Assembly (NCBI GenBank): GCA_020310875.1
Contig: MU260069.1
Span: 84,501 to 148,500, forward strand
Origin: Ceratopteris richardii
Taxonomy: Eukaryota > Streptophyta > Polypodiopsida > Polypodiales > Pteridaceae
Direction of reading: 5' to 3'
DNA: 64,000 nucleotides
Numbering within the stretch: the first letter of the stretch is position 1; every line of letters begins with the position of its first letter. The notes under the pieces are model-generated. The model saw only the letters and a program-made list of their open reading frames with translations. It searched no databases and was not told where the DNA came from. Shown here piece after piece: positions 20,106 to 32,919 of the stretch. Made by a program: the position numbers and the translations under genes.

Positions 20106-21120
20106 GGCTCAATATCCTATATGCAGAGACCAGATGCCCCTACAAGCCATGATGGGAGGGCGCACATTCTCAAAATGGGTAATAGATTTTTTTGGACCTA
20201 TTAACCCCCCTGCAAAGGACTCCCATGCTGACTATATCATAGTTTCCACACACTATCTCACTAAATGCGTAGAGGCCAAGGCCACAATGAAGAATGATGC
20301 ATGCATAACTGCAGAATTCTTGTTTGAGAATGTCTTCACAAGATATGGGCTTCCTATAGAGCTTGTAAGTGATCGGGGTACTCATTTTTTGAATGAGGTT
20401 ATTGAATTTTTACTAAAGATTTCATGGTAATACACAAGAAATCTGCACTGTATCATCCACAAGCCAACGGACAGGCTGAGAATACTAACAAAATTTTGTG
20501 CAACATGCTGACCAAGATTGTGAATAATAAGCGTTCGGATCGGGATTAGCAATTACACGATGCCTTGTGGGCCTATCGAGTGCCATTAGATTTTTGGATA
20601 TCCACCCTCAAGATAGCTCAAAAGAATGAGTGGACAGGTCATGAACTTTCCTCGAGAATACTTGAATTAGAATGACTATGGAGACTAGATTGCGTGCGGT
20701 GGCAGAATTTATGCTGCTAAGGAAAGACAAAAAGCCTACTTTGATGCTCATATCAAGGACAAAGGTTTACGTGTAGGAGATTTTGTGTTAATTTACACCT
20801 TGAAACAACATGCGGATAAGTTAGAGAAATGAGGATATGAACCCATGATTATCAATAGGATATCGACTAATGGTGTTGTTCAATTAGCAACTCTAAAAGG
20901 AGAGGTAATGCCTAATTATATTAGTGGATGCAGAGTTAAGCTATATGAAGAACCCTTGACTAAGGATATGCTTAAATGGCTAACTCTTGCCAAGAAGAGA
21001 AAGGAAGAGGAGGAACACATCAGAGCAGAAGACCAAACGGAAGCTATAGAATGCATCAAGAACATGCAATTAAGAAGGAAAAGACTAGGTAGAGAACCTC
21101 AACTAGAGGATGCTCCATGA
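20106..21120 (+). pseudogene. pol: gypsy 2 integrase core and tail
   Basis: The core shows KWVIDFFGPI (first Asp), ELVSDRGTHF (second Asp) and, after a frameshift near 20430, YHPQANGQAENTNK (Glu) at about 20450-20490. The tail has VGDFVLIYTL and GCRVKLYEEP and ends at 21120 in a Lys/Glu-rich stretch. At least one frameshift and several stops make it inactive. Wording is close to gypsy 1 integrase but not the same family. Confidence 0.8.
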
Positions 21121-21150
21121 TATCCAACGGCCATGTGTCAAATTAAAGGA

Positions 21151-21648
21151 AATAATATCCCTAGTATTGTTGAAAAGAGACCATTTGTTAACATCACTAT
21201 AGGTCATGACCCCATGAATATGCAAATTAGGGCTTTAATGGATTTTGGTGCAGTAATGAATGCAAGTAGATTCTCTCATTGTCAGGAATAGGAACAGGAT
21301 GTGAACCCTATTGAAGCCTATATCATAGGATTAGGTGGATTAGAAACCCCTTGCATAGGCGAGGTGGAGCTACCAATCCCAATCGAGGAGGTGACCATGA
21401 CAATTAAGCTTTTGGTTGGCCATGACAAAGACCCAATAGAACCCATGATCCTAGGTCACGAATGGTTATACAACTACTTGGTGAGCTTAAATCTTCAGAG
21501 GAGTATGCTCTACGTGGAACTTGCAAAACAATGCCATGAACTACCACTCAGAGGTCAAGGCCTTGAAGTATTGGACTTAACAAAAGACCCTCCAACTATG
21601 AGTGGCCTAACTCTGGTTATGAGTGTTTTAACTAGCTCTAACCAATAG
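21151..21648 (+). pseudogene. Retropepsin-like segment downstream of integrase
   Basis: Translation gives a retroviral-type aspartic protease pattern: RALMDFGAVMNAS at about 21229-21267 (normally D-S/T-G-A), then IIGLGG, a VELPIPIE strand and ILGHEW at about 21447-21464 (normally ILGRxW). The serine/threonine of the active site is phenylalanine and there is a stop (TAG) near 21288. Protease normally precedes RT, so its place after integrase points to a second element joined here or to a rearranged element. Confidence 0.55.
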
Positions 21649-22786
21649 AAGCAAGAGACCCACCCCTCAAGGAGGTGAAAGTGAGTAAGCATACATGATC
21701 GAAACAAGTATGGCAACGTAAATCTGAACCTCAAACTGGGTGTGAACTCCCACAGACTCCAAGAAAACTTGAAAGACCACCAAGAGCTCCCCAATTGGGT
21801 AGCCACACATGGAAGGATTCAGGAACCTCCATTGGATCACCCTTGCTAACACAGTGTTCCCCTAAATCTATTGTACAGAATGCCTCATTCTCTAATGGGT
21901 TGGACACGTTAGCATTGGATCTCCCTTCCTTTCCAAAGCAGAGTGTTGTCATGACATCTCACCCTCGACAAGTAGCACGGCCACATCACCCATGTACTCA
22001 AAGGAGCAGCACATCGGGGTGGCTCCTCCGCCTATCTACTAAGGCAATTCCATGCCAAATGTGGGTACGAAAAGCTACATCATCAAACGAGTCAACCCCT
22101 CCAGATCTTTGACAACCCTGTCAATTTCTTTCACAACAACGGTAGTACATTTGACAGATTTGGGTGCCTAAGCTCTTAGTGCAAGCCCAATCCAAGTCTC
22201 GCCAGATTTGGATACCTAAGAATTGCGCAACTTATAGATCAACTTCAATGCACCCGAGGAAAACCTTTTCTGCTAGTAACCAGACACCCTAAAAACCCTC
22301 TTTTGTATATTCCACTTCATCTTTTGTACCCAATCATATTTTTTAGAAATGGATTCCCAAGACTTCACTAATCATGACTGCACCTAACCAAGCCAATCCT
22401 TACCAACAACCTTGTGATGATAAGCACCCACTGACTACTCCATCCATGTCCAGCTTTGTCAATTCATCTAACTATCGACCTTGTAACTTACACTAACTTA
22501 GTAGATAGTGCTCACAAGTTTTTGATTGTAAAATCATGCACTACTCACATTCACTTCACAATCACACATCATTCAAACCATGCACATTGCACGAGAAGCA
22601 TGTATCTGGTGGAAAGGAATGGAGGTATCTTCTCCTTGGGATCTTAATTAATTTCCATGACTTATGTGTTTTCCTCTTCACTCTAGTTTAGGTTCATTCA
22701 CAAGACTTCGTCATGCAACCGGAAAGTTCCACCTGTGCGACACTTGAATGACCTTTGTTCAATTTCTCAACCCTTTCATTCGAGAA
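21649..22786. other. Unassigned spacer
   Basis: No recognisable protein or RNA; short frames only. Confidence 0.5.
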
Positions 22787-24757
22787 AATGTTAACAGAAG
22801 TGCCACCAAAATTCCAAGGTTTCACAGGCCCTATGCCAATTGAAGACCCACCCATGGGTAAAATAGAGAAAGTGACTAGTAAAGTGCAATTGGTTCCAAG
22901 GACTCGTCAGACCACTCGGTGAAGCAAATTTTATCTACGAGGTTAATCTTACATACAGAGCCAATGTTTGGCAACAATATCAGTTCTTCTCTTAAGAGTT
23001 TCAAGCCCTCTAGAACACTGCAGAACTCAGACCTATTTGCCAGAGAGCAAGATTTGCAACCTATTTCAATGCACCACTTTCTAAACCTGACTTTTATCAT
23101 TGCTATTATCTGGTTGCATCTATCAAGGAACAAGAACGAAGGGAGTTGGATCTAGTATTCATACTGCCTTCCTAAGTAAATGACCCCCATTCAAGAAATT
23201 CACTTTACGGTCCTTGGATATAATCAGAACAACTCTTAAGATTCATGGTAATCATAGGCCCACAGAGAAAGAGCACCCCATTCCCAATGCTATAAAGAGA
23301 AGTGATGTGGAAAAATGGCCTACTATCTCAACAATCACTCCTCAACTCACTAATCCCTTGAGGATCTGTCTCCAGCATTTTGCTTTTCCAACACAAGATC
23401 GTTTTACTATTCCCCACAAGCGCTTATGGTTTGGATTATACCTTGCTACTATGGGCCCTCAAACGATTGACATTGCAACTTACATCCTGGACTAGCTTGT
23501 ACTCAAAGCACATCATTGGGAAAAGAAGAAGGTTGTCCACGATTTGTTGTGCTATCACATGCATTATTTATATGTGCTTAGCTTATGATATTGCCATTGA
23601 AAGAGCTCTTCCAGCAACACAATTACAACAATACAAGGGTTCAAAGAAAACCAAGCAACCTCCAAATACTAGGAGACTAAAGAGAATTCATGGTATAATT
23701 CCTTGTTTACAAGTGGAAAAGTTGCCTTCCCCACAACCCACATTGGAGCCCTCCCCTTAGCGATCCCCAGCTCAATCGCAACCATTAGTTCCACCACTCA
23801 GAGTCTGTTTGACCAGAAACGCTACAATGAGTGAGATCTCACAGGTGACAACCACTATGCCTACTACCATCCCCATCATGACCACCACAACAGTTGAGAT
23901 TCCCATTGTGAACACCACTTTTGTATCTAAATCTTTTACTTTTCCGGTCGCTAGCTTGGGTAGAGAAGATATCAATACCACCTTTGACTTCGAGATAGCA
24001 GAGGTGTTGTCTAGTGACTTCTAGTCCGGATACACAATTCACTTCTCAGGAATATGAACGACCTACTTACCCAACCACACCATTAGAAGAAGGTGAGGAC
24101 TCTGACTTTGAAGAAGAAGATGATGAATGCAAAATAACCGATGATGGTGTAGACGACACTCAGGAGAGTGAGGGAGAAGAACATCGATCAGAGACACAAG
24201 CTGAAGCTCAAGGGGACACCAGCACATATGAAGAGGAGTTAGTAGAAGCAGCTGCATATACAATAGCCATCAGATGCATACATGTCACAATGAATAAGGT
24301 TTGGGCGAGGAGTAGGATGACTGAGGAATAGAGTCAAGCCATTTTGCAGCAAGAATTGGCCAGCGGTGGCTTTGAGGAGACATTCATTGTAGCCATGAAT
24401 GAATTTGTCCAATCAATAGGTGTACTAGAAGCTTTGTGCTACTTGAAGCGGAAACCACTTCCCAAGTTTGATCCTCGGCGATTTAGAATACTCAAAAAAC
24501 CTAGCTAATATATTCGTGTTCCGATTGAACATGTGACATCCGTACCCACTATGAGTTCTTCACTCATTGACCTAACTGTGAGCAAAGCCACTACCCTTGT
24601 ATATACCACTAGTGAAACCACCCCTTCTTCTTCACCCCTCAACTCACCTCTCACAACACTTCGTACACCTCATACAATTTCAGCCACTTCACTATTTCAT
24701 GTAAGACTCCATTTTCTGCAAGCCAAGGAGTCCTTGAGCTTGAAGAGTCTAAGAAGG
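22787..24757 (+). pseudogene. Remnant of an extra ORF in gypsy 2
   Basis: Several short plus-strand frames lie in a row: one from ATG 22787 (MLTEVPPKFQGF), one at 23214-23495 with PHKRLWFGLYLATMG and IDIATYIL, an acidic block at 24081-24200 rich in Glu/Asp, and a Ser/Thr/Pro-rich block at 24533-24700. Position (after integrase, before the LTR) and layout (globular, acidic, Ser/Pro-rich) recall the additional ORF of gypsy 1, and the PHKRLWFG/IATYIL part loosely resembles its RTYGISRPFY/FASYFF part. Homology is only suggestive; badly broken. Confidence 0.4.
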
Positions 24758-24877
24758 TAGCTCATACCAATTTTCATAATTTTTGCAAGTTGTTAGGTAC
24801 CTCAAAATAGATGTAGAACCTATTTTTTAAACTGTGCCGGTCACTAGATGTGAAACCGGGCAAAAGTAGGCAAAAAC

Positions 24878-24885
24878 TATAAATA
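24878..24885 (+). promoter_or_regulatory. TATA box of probable gypsy 2 LTR
   Basis: TATAAATA within AAAACTATAAATAGAGCTAGAGAGC, followed by sequence typical of an LTR R/U5 region. No partner LTR is available to confirm. Confidence 0.45.
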
Positions 24886-25264
24886 GAGCTAGAGAGCTCA
24901 TTTTGAGGACTTTTTGAAACTTGTAACTTTTGGCCTAGTAGAGCTATTGTAACTAGTTTGTGATGAATATGAGTTCCTTTCTTGCCTTCCATTGATCTCC
25001 ATCGCTACTTTCCTCGTGTGCATGTCTATGTGTGTGTATGCATTTGTGTTTCTCATCATCACCTTCATGCACTTCACTTGCTCTCAATCTTCATATCGGC
25101 CTACACTCTCCAAGAATTGACAATTACAAGGTGGAACTCCTCACATTGGTACTCACCATTGTATGAGAGTGACAGTGACAATGTCAACAATTTGAATGCA
25201 ACATCCTTGAGTTAGTTGTATTTACCCTCATTAACGCCAACCTTAATGTCAAAAGATGAGTGAC

Positions 25265-26130
25265 TCAATGGCACAAAGCACAGTCTTTGGAAGGAAACCA
25301 TTAGGGATTCTCCTTATACTAACCTCTTATATGAGGTAGGTGAAGGAACCAACAAAGACCCAGATAAGGAAAGCGATCTAGGAGCCTCGAATGTGTGGAA
25401 TGTAAAGGATAAATGAGCCTTAGGTAGATTACTTCTAGCTTGTGATGAGTTAACCAAAGGCCATATAACATCCTGTAAAAACTTCTTTGAGCCTTTTAAG
25501 ATACTCCAAGACCTCTATGAAGAAAAACCTCCCTCAAAGATTTAAACCCTACAGGTGGAGTTTCATCACCTATCCGTTAGGACCTAAGATCCTATTTCCA
25601 AAGTCATTGTCATATTTGAGGACTATCAACGTAAACTAGCATTATGTGACCATCACATTTCTAGTGAAATATGGGCATTTGCCCTCTTACTAAGCACCCT
25701 AGATCATATGAGACATTTATAACCACTATTTATAATCACGGACAGATCTAACTTGGGAAGACGTTTGATGACTTTTAGTACTCCACATCTCTCGAGAAAA
25801 GTCAACATCTTCAGCAGAAACGGAAATGAAGGCTACCACACTCGTAACTTTGTATCAATCTCTACTCTCTAGCATACGGACTATCTCTAGAGAGGGAATG
25901 TACAAGCTCCATTTGAGTGTCCTTCTAACTCCTCATGATTCATATTCTCTCTAGCGTATTGACTATTACCACAAACATGTCAATGACAAAGAGGAGAACA
26001 AAGATCAAAATGAGCGCTTTTGTAATGGGCCATAATGCAAGCTATACCGACATCAAGGACACCATGGCCCACAATTCAGCTTGAGAAGCTGATGAAAATA
26101 TGGGGAGGTGCCATTTTGACGAGCACCAAG
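25265..26130 (+). pseudogene. gag: Decayed copia gag
   Basis: Codons for VWNVKDK-ALGRLLLACDELTKGHI, then YEEKPPSKI, VEFHHLS and FEDYQRKLALCDHHISSE, are recognisable with stops. They match, segment by segment, the better preserved gag at 63413-64000, so both belong to one copia family (UBN2-type Gag). A degenerate zinc-knuckle area lies near 26020-26080 (CKLYRHQGHHGPQF). No pol follows. Confidence 0.7.
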
Positions 26131-27815
26131 TACTATTGTTCCATGTTTAGGTGGGCTTCTCTAGAGAATGTATTTTTCAAGTATTAGTGCTTTTTTGCTC
26201 TTTTTGCGAGAAAAATCAATCGATGAACTTCTACTTCAAAACTATGACCTATTGGATCATTGTGACGTTCTCACATGGGCCTTTGGCATTAGTACAAGGG
26301 ATACTTTCTTTTAACAAGTCATTTTTAAATTATAGTAACAACTTTAAATCACATGAAAGGGAGCCATAACTACAAGGGATGGTGATTAGGAAAGTCGATG
26401 ACCTACAAAAGCCCCTCCATTATGAGCCGCCACCTACCATTTCTCCTCTATAGAAGAGTCCACATCAATATTCGTGGCATCAAAAGAGCGTTTTCGCACA
26501 ACCCTCACTTCATATATACATATTTGTGAATGACATGTGGGTTGGTGGTAAACATACTCACATCCCTAACAGCTGATCAAAATTTGAAGAACTGTGTTTG
26601 AACTAGTAATGCATTAGTTATTATGAGATGTGAGAGATGAGACAAATCAAGATTATGAAGAGCATTTGAAGATTACATTGCTCAAAAATTTCCCCTAAAA
26701 AATGAATAGAATTGAATTATTTACTACTTAAGGTTAGAAGGAAGGAAGGATGGAAAACATGTGCATGCTAAATTTATATGGTATCCAACCATAACAAAAG
26801 GAATACATAAGGAGAATCTGAGGAACACTCCGCTCATCTCATGACCGCATTCAGTTCTCCACATGCCCCATTCATCATGCGTCAACCTATGGTTAGAGCC
26901 AACATCCTCTAACCAAATGTAGCATTTTCTATGTTGGTTCTAAAGGAGTTTCGAAGTTCTTTCTTATTTCTTCTGATAATTTTCATGTGGACCTCCTTAA
27001 TGTTGAATATAGGCAACAAAGTGGCATCATTGTGTCTTTTGCTAGGTGCCCACTTCTAGTTATTACTTACCAAGAAATAAGGTTTCATTGTGGTCCAAGA
27101 TTTTTCATATAAAAGAGACAAGACAATAGCCTTTAGGGTAGTTAAGTAGGGGAGAAAAGGATCATGATAAGATCAAGGGTTTTCCATCTAGGCCATCTGA
27201 TCATGACAAGTGTTAGTTGTGTCTCAATACGAAGCTCAAGCAAGACACCCTTTTTATTGGTCCATACCATCATCATCCACCTAGCTATGCATTTATGGGA
27301 TAAGTCTGCAACTTGGAAATTGCTCAAGACCTTCATTTGTCTTTGGAGAAGGTTTCTTAGGCACCCCCATTCTATGAGTCCCGGTTTAGAGAAAGTTTCT
27401 ACACTCACCCCTTATCATTTGGTCTCAAAACACATGATAAGCAAGAAAATAGGAGAGATAATGAATGTGTCTAGCTACATGCCCTTCCAACAATGAATCC
27501 TACATTTGTGGTTGTCCAAAATCCACTCTCCTATCTGATTTATAGGGGTCTCAAGGCCCAAAGGTATGTCTGCTAATAGAAAGATTTCAGTAAAGCGAGT
27601 TCCTTACATCCTTGGTCATATAGAGAGGTTGAGATGGCTTGAAAACTGAAATTTGAGCAAAACGAGGACAACTAAAAAAAAATATTTTGATTCCTTTTAC
27701 CTTCACACCAAATTTGGTTGCAATTAGAGATCGTTTGTGAAGTGCATGTTATCCACCCCTTCTGATGTGCTCTTCATTGTCGGCCTTTTCCACAAGCTCT
27801 CTACAATTACACTAT
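26131..27815. other. Unassigned DNA
   Basis: Only short frames (longest 110 codons at 27164-27496, plus strand) with no recognisable motif. The right end should be the interior of the minus-strand LTR element whose primer site is at 27816-27825, but no gag similarity is visible. Confidence 0.4.
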
Positions 27816-28043
27816 GTCTGATACCATGAAAAGAGAAAGGAGATAAGGAAAATATCTCTCACAAATGCTCACACACAAAGAGAGGATCACGCACAAATTG
27901 AGGCAAGGAAGAATGATCTTCTTCTTCTAATATTACATAAAGAAAATATACAAGAATGATCTAATACAACAATACAACTAGTACAATATATAAAGAATAG
28001 TACATAAGGAAAATCCGATTGTTAGTGAATGAGTGAGCTGACA
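27816..28043 (-). mobile_element. Minus-strand copia 5' LTR with primer site
   Basis: On the minus strand the LTR ends ...CTTTTCA and is followed at once by TGGTATCAGAC, ten or eleven bases of the initiator tRNA-Met primer site. A TATATA-rich promoter-like stretch is present near 27985-28000 (minus strand). The upstream LTR end is uncertain (28043 or a few bases further). No coding part of the element is recognisable. Confidence 0.55.
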
Positions 28044-29771
28044 AGAAACAAATGTGCCCTCACTCTTGGTAGATAAATCTAGGAAGCCTCACTAAAGTAT
28101 CCTTTACATATACTAGTGTGAAAACAATAATGTGAGAGAAATGAAAAAGTGATCTTTTTTCACATGTTGAGCTTGATATCACAACAAGAATTGCATTCAA
28201 CCTTGTAGATTTTTGCATGGGATATAGCTCTTGAATAACTATTAATTTAATGCATAAAAAAAGCCAAGATAATATAAGAATCCTATAGAACAAGGTTAGT
28301 TTCTTTCATTTCTTCAATCCATAAAATGAATAAAATACTTTTTGAGAGCTTCTTGCAATTATGTCTCAAGGTATACCTTTCTCACATCCTCCCAAGGAAA
28401 GCACGTGAGTTTCCTCATCATGACTTGTTGAGTCCTTGTATGAAAGCTTTAGCCAAAAAGAAGAAAAAAGAAAGTGTGTGAACAAATGAAAAACATATTA
28501 AAACATAGGACAAGAAAGCTTACTTGCTCAATTGTTGAGTTAAGTGAACATCTCCTTGAGAATAAGCTCTTTTCGAAGAACCTTCTATAGTGTTCAGATT
28601 ATCAATGCGTCATCTTTTATGCCAGGCAAGGTTCTCCATGGCATCAGATTCATGTATTTAGAATTATCTTCTATTTTAAGGTCTTGTTCTTTTTCCACAT
28701 ATGAAAAATCTTGTCCGGAAGCTCCCATGTCTCACCTATTCACAAGGTTGAGTGGAACGATGGATCATATTTACGTTGGAACTCTCTATAATATCATGCT
28801 TGCTTCAAGCGAGCAGTACTTATGCATATAGGGATGTAGTTTTGAGCAAAGTTCTATAGAACACTCCATATATTCAAGATGAGACAATTTTATGTTCACA
28901 GTAGGGGAAATCTTGTGTCTATAATTTTTACTATTGTTTCTCCCAAGCAAGCAATTTCCATTTCTCAATAGTTATGCCAAAAGAAAACTTTAGAGTAGAA
29001 ATGTCTAAGAAATGAACAATGTTGGAAACTCTTATACAATTTTTATTCTTAAATTACTCAAATGGTATCCACAAGTGATAATATATATATGTATTGATAG
29101 CGATTCATCAAAAGAAGACAAATATGAACATTTCTCTAGATCAATAAGCACCAAATAGGTAATAAAATGGCATGGACATTGATTTTAAGTTTCCTTTTGA
29201 GGTTTGGAACATGCAACTCATCATGTTTCTTATATATCAAACGAAATTCTCCCTATTTGAAGACTGATTCAAGATCTATGAATTCTATAAATGGGCAAGT
29301 GGAATGCTACCATTGTTGTGCAAGTTTTGTCTTCATGATATCCAATCGTATCCTATTATACTCTCTAGAGACCATTAACAAGATTATATCTACTCGATGA
29401 GCCACTAAAATTGATTCCAACTCCCAAGCACCCTTATCACTATCCAATGAATTAATTGATACTTTTTACATGATCTTCCTTTTTTGTCTCTTTTGAATAC
29501 TCCCCTCTTTCTCGAGTTCCTTTAATACAATGGGCTCAACTCCAATATAGCCTATATTTGAGCTTCAACATATAGTAGTGTCAAATTTACTAAATTAAAA
29601 TCATCTTTGACCTTCACTATTGATAACAAAGGAGCATAGACACTTTCGACGAGTTTAGTTGCAAAACTATAATTTTTATAGCATTGTTTGACATTGTAAA
29701 TATCTTCCAAAGAGATGTCCCTTGAAAATACTAGAAGAGGACATCTCCTTGAAAAGGAGTATTGCATTTCC
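28044..29771. other. Unassigned DNA left of copia A
   Basis: Short frames without recognisable motifs. It is the left flank of the copia A insertion and should continue at 51669. Confidence 0.4.
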
Positions 29772-30857
29772 TATTGGAATATCAGGTTTACACTTTTCTT
29801 GAGGTGGATTTGATCTACATCAAAAACCTATTTGTTGGATTACATAAAAAAAATATCCAATGGAGAGTTCTTTTACTTATGATCACTTATTATATTTTCT
29901 TAAAAGATCTTTTATGGATAATTTAGCAATATAAGAGCCTAGAGCATTACACATGTAAAAGGAGAAAAAGAGAGCTCAAATTCCACAAATCTGGGGTGGT
30001 TGAGCTTGGAAATCAATGAATCAATCAATCACCTAAAAGTAGATCAAACTAGATCTTCACTTTTCCCAGACTGTAGGAAAGTGAATTGACTCCCTTCAAT
30101 AACTAATCCTGCCTTAATTTGAATTTAGAATCCACTTGTAGAAGTTATGGAGCAATTCAAGAGTCTATATAAAGACTTCAAATCAGCTTTACATTACATG
30201 GAAGCAACATACATACACGTGGACATCATTGCCTTGCTCCTTCATTTATTTGCATCATCTTCTTCAACAATAGTAAACTTGTAGAGGCTATTGCTCTCAC
30301 TAGAGAGCTTCTAATTGGATGGATGAGAATGCATTGGAAAGGTATTAATCTCTAGTTTATCTATAAAAATTTTCAAAGAATTTGGCTTAGTAAATTTGGA
30401 GGGATCTCAATTTTTTTGTCTCAAGGTCTATCTTTGTGCAACCCTAAAAAATAGGAGGTACCATTGTTGAGTTACAAGTTCATTCCAAAAGTATATTTTT
30501 CTTATTTCTTGTAATCTTGTGCATCATATACACTCAACCGAGTTTCATCATTCCTTAAATAGGTTTTTTTCTAGCTAAAATGAGGCTAGCTGCTATGAGC
30601 ATTTCAAGTTAATTGTTTCATCCAAAGATAGCAAGCTTTTTGAGCTAGTGAATGTGCAAACCTATCATTTTTGTATCGGCTCTTTCTCCTTGATGCTCCA
30701 AAGCACATTGTGGATTTTATTGCACTTATCACATGAATATAAGGTCTATTTGAGTCTCCATAAGCTCAAAGGCTATTCGTGTGCTTTTTGGTTAGAGCAA
30801 ACTTTGCCTCTTTGCAACTCACCTTTCTACCTCCTACAAGCTTCTCCAAGTTTTTTT
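29772..30857 (+). repeat. 5' LTR of copia A
   Basis: Starts TATTGGAATATC (TG changed to TA; the other LTR has TGTTGGAACATC) and ends just before the primer site. A TATA box (TATATAAA) is at 30166-30173. It matches 50580-51668 along its length, including CAATCAATCACCTAAAAG and the CTACCTCCTACAAGCTTC end. Confidence 0.85.
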
Positions 30858-30858
30858 G

Positions 30859-30870
30859 TGATATCAAAGC
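30859..30870 (+). other. Primer-binding site of copia A
   Basis: TGATATCAAAGC differs from the initiator tRNA-Met site TGGTATCAGAGC by two G-to-A changes. Confidence 0.7.
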
Positions 30871-30892
30871 TATATCAAGATGTGATGTCTTT

Positions 30893-31850
30893 ACCTCAAT
30901 GATTAAGAAGCTTTATTGAAACAACTATGTGGCTTGGCAAATCAAAGTTGATGCCTATTTGCAAGGAAAAAATCTTTATGGAATTGTAGCAAGTGATGAA
31001 GTTATGCCTATTCCAAGATGCAAAGGGGGAACTACATAAGAGGATACAGATAAGCTCATACTTTGGTATGAAAGGGATGCTCAAGAAAGTTATTAAATAC
31101 TAAACTCTATCTCTGATTTTCTATTACCACATATTAGAGGATGCAAGACATCTCAACGGGCTCGGGATGACCTAGAGACTTTTTGTTCTACTAGTACCAA
31201 AGCAAGAAAGAATCATCTTTGGAACAAGCTCAATTGGATGAAGAAGACACCTAAATAAGCCATCATAGAGTTTGGTACAAAGGGCAAGGAGGTTGTTGAT
31301 TAGTTGGCATCCATTGGAGATCTCATTAAAGAAGAGGTCATCATGAGGCCCATCCTCAATGGGATTAGAAGTGATAAGCAATGGCATTCTTTCACCAAGG
31401 CTTATGATCTCATCATGGATGTGCAAACTTCACACTTTGACATCTTTCTTGGACAACTCTTCAATCAAGAGGCCAACAATAGCATAAAGGAATGTAAATC
31501 CTATCATGTTAATTTAACTAGTGCTCTATATGTAGATAAGCAAGATAAGAAGTTGAAAGGAAAGAAGAAGAAAGAAGATGAAGAGGAGACTTCCCAAGCC
31601 AACTCTACATGCAAGAGGAAGTGGAAAGGAAAGAAGAAAGGAACAAAGCATGAATACAAAGGTCACAATGTTCAACCTTGTACCATCCGTGATAAGACCA
31701 ACCACACCACTCAAAATTGCAGGTTCAATGGGAAGACCTAGAAAGGAAGTGGAAGAGGTGGATATGGCAGCAATAGAGGATGGACACAAATTCCACAATA
31801 ACAATAGATGCCATGAGAAAAGGTACTAAAATAATTATTCCAAAAATCAA
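30893..31850 (+). pseudogene. gag: Copia A gag
   Basis: From about 30893 a broken frame gives NNYVAWQIKVDAYLQGK, LYGIVASDEVMP, then ISDFLLPHIRGCKTSQ and DLIKEEVIMRPILNG, the standard order of this copia Gag family (compare B and C). The zinc knuckle near 31678-31720 reads CTIRDKTNHTTQNC, so the second cysteine of CX2CX4HX4C is replaced by arginine. Several TGA/TAA/TAG stops interrupt it. Gag would coat the element RNA in cytoplasmic particles. Confidence 0.8.
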
Positions 31851-32919
31851 CCACATGAAGAATCATTCCTTCTAATGAATCTAAGCCACATAGAAGGTAA
31901 AGAAGATGATCATTTGTTCTACATAGATTTAGGATGTTCAAATCATGTTGCAGGCATCATTTCTCTTCTATCTGACTTGGAAAGTCCAAAGCATAGACAT
32001 GAAGTACTAATAGGGGATGATACTAAGCACAATGTGAAGAAGAAAGGTAATGTCAAAGCTTCCCATGGCAGGAAAAACATTCTAAGTAAGGTTCTCTATA
32101 TACCCACTATCACTAAAAACCTAATAACTGTAGGCCAAATAGTTAGAAAAGGCTTGCAAGTTAGTTTCACCCGAGATGGAACTTTTGTGGAAGATCCATG
32201 TCAGAGCTTTAGGAAGATATCCAGAGGTGAGAAGCATGGTAGGCCCTTTACTTTTGAACTAGGAGAAACTAGGAACATAGCTCTATTCAACTTTGTGTCT
32301 CAAACCCTAAGAGAGCTTGAAGTATGGCATAAGAGAATTGATCATTTGAATGAAAGAACCTTGAAGGATATATGCAGAGATCAAAGTGTTCTAGGGCTTT
32401 CAAACATATCAAAGCAACATATGATCAATATGTCTGATGCATGTTAGATTGGGAAGGCAGAAAAACAACCATTCAACCACAAAGTCTACATCCACAACAA
32501 CTTATTGGAATTAGGACATACAAATGTATGGGGGCCAAGTCAAGAAGCTTCATCGGTAGGATCAAGGTATTAGGTCTCATTTATTGATGAACATAGTAGA
32601 TGGATTGTTTTGTACTTTATCAAGATTAAGAATGAAGTAATTAATTGCTTTGAAAAGTATCTACCGCAAGTGGAGAATCATATAGGTAGAGCACTCAAGA
32701 AGTTTAGATTTGATGGAGAGGGAGATTACTTCTCCAAATATTTTGATGTTGCAGGATAAAGGTATAAGAAGGGAAGTGACTAACTCGTACTCTCCTCGAT
32801 TGAATGGAATTGTAGAGAGAAGAAACAAGACATTCATTGGATCATCTAGAACAATGCTAAAAGAGAAGAGGTTGCCACATTATGTATGGGTAGAGGCTAT
32901 TTCAATTGTTGTGTACCTT
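31851..32919 (+). pseudogene. pol: Copia A protease and integrase (5' part of pol)
   Basis: The protease core reads FYIDLGCSNHV (active-site DSG changed to DLG), then LYIPTITKNLI. The pre-integrase zinc motif includes LEVWHKRIDHLNERTL. The integrase core has HTNVWGPS (first Asp replaced by Asn), KFRFDGEGDYFS (second Asp kept) and RLNGIVERRNKT (Glu kept). There is a stop near 32445 and a frameshift before 32710. Coding stops where B's LTR begins at 32920, in the middle of the integrase. Confidence 0.82.

Larger units (their letters stand above)
19488..25210 (+). mobile_element. Ty3/gypsy element 2, decayed
   Basis: Plus-strand remnants in this order: RNase H/integrase linker with two H2C2-like modules, integrase core, integrase tail, a protease-like segment, poorly conserved coding remnants, and a probable LTR with a TATA box at 24878. 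Many stops and frame changes. The left part is cut off by the simple repeats. LTR ends could not be set because no second copy is in the window. Confidence 0.7.
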
